NCBI GenBank assembly: GCA_035292605.1 | Contig: DATDPT010000064.1 | Location: forward strand, 1-52,894 | DNA length: 52,894 nt | Reading direction: 5' to 3' | Source: JALYNX01 sp035292605 | Lineage (GTDB): Bacteria > Actinomycetota > Acidimicrobiia > Spongiisociales > ZC4RG35 | In this document: piece by piece, positions 26,643 through 32,096 of the stretch | Layout of the letters: every line of letters begins with the position of its first letter | How positions within the stretch are numbered: position 1 is the first letter of the stretch | The notes under the pieces: model-generated | The model's input: the letters and a program-made list of their open reading frames with translations, nothing else | What the model was told of the DNA's origin: nothing | Database searches by the model: none | Program-made: the position numbers and the translations under genes

Positions 26643-27647
26643 TCAATTGTTGTCGGATACCAGGGTCTTCATGATCGCTTTCTGGACGTGGAGGCGATTC
26701 TCGGCCTCCTCGTATGCGAAGCAGCTGGGCCCGTCGAAGACAGCGTCGGTCATGATCAGATTGCGTCGCATGGGTAGACAATGGCTGATCAAGGCGGCGT
26801 TGGTCTTCGCCATCTTCTCCCCGTCCACGATGAAATGCCGGTAGCGGTCACGGATCGGCTTCTCGGCTTCCCAATTGCCGAAGTAGGGCAAGGCGCCCCA
26901 GCTCTTGGCGTACACGACGTCGGCGTCCTCGTAGGCCCCGTCGATGTCGTGGCTGATGGTCACCTTGTGCCCCTGGGCCATCGCGTCAGCCTCAGCCTGT
27001 TCGAGGTATCTCTCATCGAGGACGAAATCCTCGGTGGGACAGAGCAGGGTCACCTCCATCCCGAACTTGGCGGCGATCATCAATGCCGAGTTGGCCACCG
27101 CGGTGTTCAAGGGCTTGGGGTGATAGCTCCAGGTGAGCAGGTATTTCTTGCCATCCAGTGGCCCGAGTTGCTCCTGGAGGGCCATGACATGTGCCAACTC
27201 CTGACAGGGGTGGACGATGGTCTCCATGTTGATAACGGGAACGTCTGAGTACTTCGCAAATGAGTTGAGGATCCGATCCTGGCGATCCTCCTCCCAATCC
27301 TGGAACTTGGGAAAGGCCCTGATCCCGATCAGGTCGCAGTAACGGGAGAGAACCTTGGCCGCTTCTTTGACGTGCTCCTCGGCGTCGCCGTCCATGACCA
27401 CGCCGTCTTCGAACTCGAGTGGCCACATCCCCCCCGAAGGGGAGAGGACGACCGCATGGCCTCCAAGTTGGTTGATGCCGACGTCGAACGAGGTCCGGGT
27501 GCGAAGCGAGTTGTTGAGGAAGAGCAGGGCGATGGTCTTCCCGGCCAAAGAGTCCCCCAAGGGCGTCGCCTTGAGGGCCCGGGCGTCGTCAATCAATGCT
27601 TGAAGCTCGGGCCGGGTCCAGTCGGCAGTGGTGAGGAAATGCCTCAT
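26643..27647 (-). CDS. argF': N-acetylornithine carbamoyltransferase (AOTCase)
   Basis: A 334-residue transcarbamylase that resembles Xanthomonas AOTCase more than ordinary ArgF. The carbamoyl-phosphate loop is SLRTRTSF, followed by HPCQE and HCLPMRR (289-295). Substrate-specificity residues of AOTCase are kept: Trp75 (Trp77 in Xanthomonas) and Glu90 (Glu92, whose replacement shifts specificity to N-succinylornithine). The position of the carboxylated Lys302 is Ile298 here. It would make N-acetylcitrulline, needing a deacetylase elsewhere. First gene of AOTCase - NAGS/K - argC - deoA. Numbering of the Xanthomonas enzyme is from memory. Confidence 0.88.
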   Translation of the reverse strand: MRHFLTTADWTRPELQALIDDARALKATPLGDSLAGKTIALLFLNNSLRTRTSFDVGINQLGGHAVVLSPSGGMWPLEFEDGVVMDGDAEEHVKEAAKVLSRYCDLIGIRAFPKFQDWEEDRQDRILNSFAKYSDVPVINMETIVHPCQELAHVMALQEQLGPLDGKKYLLTWSYHPKPLNTAVANSALMIAAKFGMEVTLLCPTEDFVLDERYLEQAEADAMAQGHKVTISHDIDGAYEDADVVYAKSWGALPYFGNWEAEKPIRDRYRHFIVDGEKMAKTNAALISHCLPMRRNLIMTDAVFDGPSCFAYEEAENRLHVQKAIMKTLVSDNN

Positions 27648-27650
27648 TGC

Positions 27651-27682
27651 CCTTGTTTACAAGGCGGAGTCGCGAAATTCAA
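27651..27682 (-). promoter_or_regulatory. putative promoter with palindromic operator for the arginine operon
   Basis: On the minus strand TTGAAT (27682-27677) and TGTAAA (27661-27656) are spaced 15 bases as a weak -35/-10 pair, 8 bases before the ATG at 27647. CCTTGTTTACAAGG (27651-27664) is a near-perfect palindrome over the -10 and ribosome-binding region. It does not look like a standard ArgR box. Confidence 0.4.
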
Positions 27683-27701
27683 AGCCGCTGGGCGAGAAGC
27701 A

Positions 27702-27727
27702 GGGAGAGCGGCGGTGGCCGCCCTCCC
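27702..27727 (-). terminator. hairpin terminator after carbonic anhydrase
   Basis: GGGAG-A-GCGGC (27702-27712), loop GGTG, GCCGC-C-CTCCC (27717-27727): two 5-bp stems with one A/C mismatch, 7 bases past the carbonic anhydrase stop. Only a weak T-rich tail follows in the direction of transcription. Confidence 0.5.
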
Positions 27728-27733
27728 TTCAAC

Positions 27734-28225
27734 TCATGTCACTTCATCGAGTTGGCCAGTGGTCACGTTGTACACGAAACCGCGAATCCGGCCCTTTTCG
27801 AGCAGGTAGGGACTGGCTTGAAGCCTGCCGATCGACTGTCTCACGTCCGCCTCGACGTCGGCGAACGCCTCGAGAGCAAACGGCGGCCGGGTTCCGACTT
27901 CGGCGGCGATCTGGTCTTTCACGTCGTCGTCACGGAATGTGAGCATTCCGCAATCGGTGTGGTGGATCAGGATGATCTCATTGGTCCCCAGCAACCGCTG
28001 CGAGATGACGAGTGACCGGATCGCGTCATCGCTCACCACTCCTCCCGCGTTCCGGATGACGTGAGCCTCACCTAGGCCAAGGCCCAGGATGGCGTATACA
28101 TCCAGTCTCGCATCCATGCACGCGACGACGGCCACGTGCTTGCCCGGGGGCATGGGGAGGTGGCCCTGGTCGAAACCGGCCGCGTAGTCGGTATTGGCTT
28201 CGAGAAGTTGATTGGTGACGCTCAT
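27734..28225 (-). CDS. canA: beta-class carbonic anhydrase (CanA-like)
   Basis: A 163-residue zinc enzyme interconverting CO2 and bicarbonate. Zinc ligands are Cys36, His89 and Cys92 (HHTDCGM), with the Asp38-Arg40 dyad of ACMDARLD. The length and the flanking text (DYAAGF, LPMPPGKH, HVIRNAGG, SLVISQRLLGT) resemble M. tuberculosis Rv1284 closely. ATG at 28225 lies 1 base after the sulfurtransferase stop, so the two share a transcript. Confidence 0.94.
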   Translation of the reverse strand: MSVTNQLLEANTDYAAGFDQGHLPMPPGKHVAVVACMDARLDVYAILGLGLGEAHVIRNAGGVVSDDAIRSLVISQRLLGTNEIILIHHTDCGMLTFRDDDVKDQIAAEVGTRPPFALEAFADVEADVRQSIGRLQASPYLLEKGRIRGFVYNVTTGQLDEVT

Positions 28226-28226
28226 C

Positions 28227-29069
28227 TCATCTACCCCGCTCGACTGGCACGTTGACCAGGGACCCATACTCGGTCCACGATCCGTCGTAGTTCTTGGCAT
28301 TGGCATGACCGAGTAACTCGGTGAGGACGAACCAGGTGTGCGAGGACCGCTCACCGATCCGGCAGTAGGCGATCGCCTCTCGATCACTACCCACCCCTAG
28401 GGAGCCATAGATCTCCCGGAGCTCGTCTGCCGACCGGAATGTCCCGTCCTCGTTGGCGGCCTTGCCCCACGGAATGTTGTTGGCACCGGGCACATGGCCC
28501 CCGACGTACGGCTGTTCCTGGGGCAGATGCTCGGGCGCCAGCTTCTCCCCGCTGAACTCCTCCGGCGAACGAACGTCGATGATGATCCAGGTCTCATCCG
28601 CCTCCAGGACATCGTCGCGGAAGGCTCTGACCTCGGGCCGCTCCGAACCTTGGATCCGGAAGTCGCTGGGCGTGATGGTCGGAACCGCGTCGTCCAGGGC
28701 CAGGTTCTCCTGTTCCCATTTCTTGCGGCCCCCGTCGAGGAGCTTGACCCTGTCGAAGCCCCGGTACTTCAAAAGCCAGTAGGCGTAGGCGGCGAACCAG
28801 TTGTTGTTTCCCCCGTACAAGATGACGGTGGTGTCAGGCTCTACCCCTGCGTCCGCCAGCAACTTGCTGAACCCGTCCTGATCGAGATAGTCCCGCCGGA
28901 TCGGATGGTGCAGGTCTTCCGACCAGCTCCAGGCGATGGCCCCGGGTATGTGGTTCTTGGCGTAGAGGGCGATGTCCTCGTCGACCTCGATGATTCTGAT
29001 GTCCGCGTTGCCCAGGTTGTCCACCAGCCATTCGGTGGATACCAGCGCGTCCGGATTGGAATACGACAT
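28227..29069 (-). CDS. thiosulfate/3-mercaptopyruvate sulfurtransferase (tandem rhodanese)
   Basis: A 280-residue protein with two rhodanese domains. The N-terminal one (about 1-125) is inactive-like; the C-terminal one carries Cys236 in the loop CRIGERSS, which places it near the thiosulfate sulfurtransferase (CysA2/SseA) branch. It transfers sulfane sulfur in the cytoplasm. AGGAG at 29084-29080 is the ribosome-binding site. An upstream Cys-codon leader and competing RNA arms suggest cysteine-responsive control. Co-transcribed with canA. Confidence 0.93.
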   Translation of the reverse strand: MSYSNPDALVSTEWLVDNLGNADIRIIEVDEDIALYAKNHIPGAIAWSWSEDLHHPIRRDYLDQDGFSKLLADAGVEPDTTVILYGGNNNWFAAYAYWLLKYRGFDRVKLLDGGRKKWEQENLALDDAVPTITPSDFRIQGSERPEVRAFRDDVLEADETWIIIDVRSPEEFSGEKLAPEHLPQEQPYVGGHVPGANNIPWGKAANEDGTFRSADELREIYGSLGVGSDREAIAYCRIGERSSHTWFVLTELLGHANAKNYDGSWTEYGSLVNVPVERGR

Positions 29070-29132
29070 GTCGAATTTGCTCCTGTCAGGTGTCTACTTA
29101 TGCGTAGGTGCGGCGCCGGGACGAGCAGGTCC

Positions 29133-29203
29133 CTCTCGGGCGGTGGCGTCGCTAGGAGCGCTGACTGCGTGTGCTGTCGGCGCTCGGGCGGGCCGCCCGA
29201 GAG
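29133..29203 (-). promoter_or_regulatory. competing RNA arms of a putative cysteine attenuator
   Basis: In the minus-strand transcript, CTCTCGGGCGG (29203-29193) can pair either with CGCCCGAG (29190-29183; 8 bp, loop of 3) inside the leader ORF or with CCGCCCGAGAG (29143-29133; 11 bp) after it. Between the two, GCTCCT (29159-29154) at the leader's stop is complementary to AGGAGC (29084-29079), the ribosome-binding site of the sulfurtransferase. Alternative folds are therefore possible; which one is the off state is not resolved. Confidence 0.55.
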
Positions 29204-29241
29204 CTCTCACAGATGCACAGACAGGTTGTCAGGCGCGACAT
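29152..29241 (-). CDS. Cys-rich leader peptide (29 aa)
   Basis: ATG at 29241 begins MSRLTTCLCIC..., with Cys at codons 7, 9 and 11, and runs to a TAG at 29152, 82 bases before the sulfurtransferase ATG. A consensus -35 and a good -10 end 8 bases before the ATG, which predicts a leaderless transcript. Mycobacteria are known to place leaderless short ORFs with Cys tracts ahead of sulfur-metabolism genes, including cysA2-type sulfurtransferases, as cysteine-responsive attenuators. The position, promoter and Cys cluster all match that class. The peptide itself probably has no function beyond ribosome stalling. Confidence 0.75.
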   Translation of the reverse strand: MSRLTTCLCICESSRAARPSADSTRSQRS

Positions 29242-29249
29242 TGGGGTCG

Positions 29250-29279
29250 AAGATAGAGGGTGCAAGGGACCAGTGTCAA
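29250..29279 (-). promoter_or_regulatory. promoter of the leader/sulfurtransferase operon
   Basis: On the minus strand TTGACA (29279-29274) and TATCTT (29255-29250) are separated by 18 bases. The -10 ends 8 bases before the leader ATG, so transcription should begin at or within about 2 bases of that A. Confidence 0.7.
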
Positions 29280-29322
29280 TCCACGAGGACGCCGAGCCCC
29301 GCGTTGACCGGAGGATGACCGG

Positions 29323-30495
29323 ATGAGCATGACCTACCAGGAACTGGTGGCAGCGGCCAAGCGCCAGATCCGTGAGATACAACCTCAGGAACTGGAGCCG
29401 CGCATGGGCGAGGTCACGGTGGTCGATGTCCGGGAGGCCGACGAGTTCGACCAGGGCTCCATCGAAGGGTCGATTCATGTGGCCCGGGGCCTGCTCGAAG
29501 GCTCGATTCGCAATCATGTCCCCGATCTCGACCGCGAGGTTGTCCTCTATTGCGCCGCGGGAGCACGATCGGCCCTGGCAGCCGTCTCACTTCAGCAGTT
29601 GGGCTACACGCGAGTGTCTTCTCTGGCCGGTGGTTTCGGGAGATGGAAGACCGAGGGCTACCCGTGGGGGACGCCTCACGGCTTGACCGCGGACCAACGC
29701 GGGCGTTACAGCCGGCACACACTCCTCCCGGAGGTGGGAGAGGCCGGTCAGGTCAAGCTTCTCGACTCCAAGGTGGTGGTTATCGGTGCCGGCGGCCTCG
29801 GCTCGCCCGCTGCGCTATATCTGGCGGCGGCCGGGGTGGGCACGCTGGGGATCGTTGACTTCGACGTCGTGGATGTCTCCAACCTTCAGCGTCAGATCCT
29901 GCACAACATGGACCGGCTCGGTCAATCGAAGGTCGAATCGGCCCGGGAGACGTTGAGTGCACTCAACCCCGACGTCAAGATCGTCACCTACAACGAACGG
30001 TTGTCGGCCGACAACGTGCTCCGGATCCTCGGCGGCTACGACGTGATCGTCGACGGTGGTGACAACTTTCCCACCCGATACCTGGTCAACGACGCCTCGC
30101 TTCACCTGAGGGTGCCTGTGGTCCATGGGTCGATCTTCCGATTCGAGGGTCAGATCACGGTGTACGACCCCTACAACGGGCCGTGTTACCGCTGCCAGTT
30201 CGCCGAGCCGCCTCCGCCCGAGATGGCCCCTTCCTGTGCCGAGGCCGGGGTGCTCGGAGTGCTTCCGGGGATCATCGGATCGTTGCAGGCGATGGAGGCG
30301 ATCAAGATCGTGCTCGAGCTGGGGCACACCCTCGTCGGGCGTCTTCTCACCTACGACGGGCTGAGTCAGGAGTTCCTGACGTTGAACCTCCGGCGCAACC
30401 CGGACTGTCCGGCGTGTGCCGACGAGGACCACCCTCCGAAGCTGGTCGAGTACGACCAGTTCTGCGTTCCGGGGGGTTCGGTGTCTCGCACCTGA
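29323..30495 (+). CDS. ThiF/MoeB-type adenylyltransferase with N-terminal rhodanese domain
   Basis: A 390-residue fusion. Residues about 20-115 are a rhodanese domain with Cys77 in YCAAGARS. Residues about 125-385 are the E1-like domain with GAGGLG (155-160), the R-x-x-x-Q-R-type NLQRQIL, and zinc-binding CYRC and CPAC pairs. It would activate the C-terminus of a ThiS/MoaD/CysO-type sulfur carrier and load it with sulfur from the rhodanese. The order is reversed relative to MoeZ/MOCS3, where rhodanese is C-terminal. GGAGG (29310-29314) precedes the ATG by 8 bases. The divergent sulfurtransferase is a plausible sulfur donor. Confidence 0.9.
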   Translation: MSMTYQELVAAAKRQIREIQPQELEPRMGEVTVVDVREADEFDQGSIEGSIHVARGLLEGSIRNHVPDLDREVVLYCAAGARSALAAVSLQQLGYTRVSSLAGGFGRWKTEGYPWGTPHGLTADQRGRYSRHTLLPEVGEAGQVKLLDSKVVVIGAGGLGSPAALYLAAAGVGTLGIVDFDVVDVSNLQRQILHNMDRLGQSKVESARETLSALNPDVKIVTYNERLSADNVLRILGGYDVIVDGGDNFPTRYLVNDASLHLRVPVVHGSIFRFEGQITVYDPYNGPCYRCQFAEPPPPEMAPSCAEAGVLGVLPGIIGSLQAMEAIKIVLELGHTLVGRLLTYDGLSQEFLTLNLRRNPDCPACADEDHPPKLVEYDQFCVPGGSVSRT

Positions 30496-30534
30496 GGTGC
30501 CCCCCTCCCCGGCTTCGCCGGTCCTCCCCCCAAC
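30496..30534 (+). repeat. GC-rich 3'-end repeat, copy 1
   Basis: A 39-base C-rich element starting directly after the stop of the ThiF gene. It contains CCGGC-TTC-GCCGG (30509-30521) and ends CTCCCCCCAAC. An almost identical 38-base copy is at 52211-52248. Confidence 0.75.
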
Positions 30535-30570
30535 ACACACTCTGCTCTTGTCAAGACTGGGGACATGGTT

Positions 30571-30729
30571 TTACAACTCTGATTGGGTGGGTGCGGTAGT
30601 GGGCGATGTTGGTTTGGGGTCGATGGCGATGGTGCGGCCGATGAAGAGTTTGCCGATCTTGTAGTGGTTTCGGTTAAGGGTGATGCGGGTGGCGGCGTCG
30701 AGTTTGTGGGTGGTCAGTGGTCTGGGTGT
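30571..30729 (-). mobile_element. transposase C-terminal remnant, IS481-like
   Basis: A minus-strand open segment of about 52 codons ending at TAA 30573-30571. It reads TTHKLDAATRITLNRNHYKI..., then GKLFIGRTIAID. That pattern (HK-D-x-x-G/R-R-ITL then IGR) resembles the C-terminal beta region of IS481-type DDE transposases. Sequence beyond the stop (ACCATGTCCCCAG) also looks like such an element's end. There is an in-frame stop just upstream and no catalytic core, so only a fragment is left. The rest of the gap from 30535 to 30796 shows nothing else I can name. The family assignment is from memory. Confidence 0.4.
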
Positions 30730-30796
30730 TCAGGTGAAGCGAACCGAAGCCCACGCCGAAGGCCAGTGTAGAACAGCTGACCCTTGGAGCCCGTCG

Positions 30797-31240
30797 TCAG
30801 GCCAGTTGCCGCAGTGCGCGGGCGATGGGCTCGGGTATCGCCACCGGGCGGCGGGTGTCGGGGTCGACGTACACGTGGACGAACCTGACGAAGGCGTAGG
30901 GACGCCTCGGCTCCTCGGCCTCGAATAGGCCGAGCCGATAAACGACACTGGTCCGTCCACGATGCTCGAGCCCGATGCCCACGTCGACGACGGCCGGGAA
31001 GCTCAGCTCCCGGAAGTACCGGCAGCCGGTCTCCGCGACCACGCCAAGCGCCGGCAGCTCACGCACGTCGACCTGCGAGGCCTCGATCAACCAGCCATTG
31101 ACCGCAGTGTCGGCCAGGGCGTAGTGGATCACGTTGTTCACGTGTCCGTAGGCGTCGTTGTCCCCCCAGCGCGTCTGGAGGGTCCGGTGGACCGGAAAGT
31201 CGCCGGGCGCTTCGAAACCAGCCTTCGCCATCGCTTTCAT
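30797..31240 (-). CDS. acyl-CoA thioesterase, 4HBT hotdog family
   Basis: A 147-residue single hotdog domain. RWGDNDAYGHVNNVIHYAL is the 4-hydroxybenzoyl-CoA thioesterase-type motif with catalytic Asp, and the protein ends in the usual C-terminal strand VRFVHVYVDPDTRRPVAIP. It hydrolyses an acyl-CoA, possibly relieving CoA trapping in the neighbouring catabolic genes. It is the first intact gene of the island and is transcribed alone. Confidence 0.88.
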   Translation of the reverse strand: MKAMAKAGFEAPGDFPVHRTLQTRWGDNDAYGHVNNVIHYALADTAVNGWLIEASQVDVRELPALGVVAETGCRYFRELSFPAVVDVGIGLEHRGRTSVVYRLGLFEAEEPRRPYAFVRFVHVYVDPDTRRPVAIPEPIARALRQLA

Positions 31241-31392
31241 CCGGTCGACACCTCACCCGACGTGCAGAGGCGGCCGCGGAGGGCTCGGAAGGGCAACGTC
31301 ACAATGCGCGTGGCACCGGACCGAAGGAGAGCCCGACCCCCGCTCCTCTGAAAGCCACCCGAGCAGTTGGGATACCCGAACCGGGCATCTGG

Positions 31393-31432
31393 TATTGTCT
31401 GCATTACGCATCCGAAATGTATCATGCATTGT
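31393..31432 (+). promoter_or_regulatory. AT-rich promoter/operator region of the VOC gene
   Basis: TATTGT (31393-31398) is followed by GCATTACGCATC, and a second copy-like ATGCATTGT (31424-31432) precedes an AGAGG ribosome-binding site and the ATG at 31441. TATTGT/TATTAT and ATGCA words recur at other island promoters. Confidence 0.35.
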
Positions 31433-31440
31433 AGAGGTAT

Positions 31441-31980
31441 ATGGTGATCGAGGGCCCCACCATCGCCGACAATGTCCGACAGCGCCCTATCACACATGTA
31501 GGACTGACCGTCCCCGACCTCGAAGCTGCAGTCGAATGGTACGGAAAGGTACTGGGTTACCGACCATTAGCGCCCCCCGGTGAGTTGCGCGCGGGTGACG
31601 GCCTACACGGAATGATCGCCAGAGATCTATGGAAAGCGCGATTCACAAGCGCAAAGATGGCCCACTTGGGCTCCGCTGAAGGTGGCGTACTCGAGTTGTT
31701 CGAGTTCGCGACTCCCGAAGCCGTGGCGGCAGGTCAGTTCGAGTACTGGCGGGTTGGCTGGTCTCACATCTGCGTGGTCGACACCGAGATAGAGGAGCTG
31801 GTTTCGACGATAGTTGCTCATGGCGGGAGTCAGATCTCGGAGATCTGGACGCTGTTCGAGGGCCTTCCTTACCGCATGGTCTATACCACCGATCCTTGGG
31901 GGACCGTTGTCGAGATCTACACTCACTCTCACATCGAAACCTACGGCGGTGAGCGCACCACCGACTCGAATCAGATCTAG
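31441..31980 (+). CDS. VOC (glyoxalase/dioxygenase) family protein
   Basis: A 179-residue vicinal-oxygen-chelate protein. Two beta-alpha-beta-beta-beta units are visible: HVGLTVPDLEAAVEWYGKVLG (with the first metal His) and SHICVVDTEIEELVSTI (second His), with a terminal Glu in TVVEIYTHSH. Members include epimerases, lyases, isomerases and extradiol dioxygenases; the metal-ligand pattern does not decide. In this context an epimerase, lyase or isomerase acting on a catabolic intermediate is plausible. Confidence 0.83.
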   Translation: MVIEGPTIADNVRQRPITHVGLTVPDLEAAVEWYGKVLGYRPLAPPGELRAGDGLHGMIARDLWKARFTSAKMAHLGSAEGGVLELFEFATPEAVAAGQFEYWRVGWSHICVVDTEIEELVSTIVAHGGSQISEIWTLFEGLPYRMVYTTDPWGTVVEIYTHSHIETYGGERTTDSNQI

Positions 31981-32096
31981 GCTTTCAACGCAAGCGACAT
32001 CAAACCGACCCTCGGCCACATCGTCCGGCAGCCACCCTCGGCGATCGAGCGGGTCAGCGCAAGTGTGGTCAGGACGGTGACGGAAACACGAATCGC

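Noticed and set aside
26643..27647. Ordinary ornithine carbamoyltransferase (ArgF)
   Set aside because: The Trp75/Glu90 pair, the MDGDAEEH segment and the overall text match AOTCase, and the adjacent NAGS/K fusion supports it.
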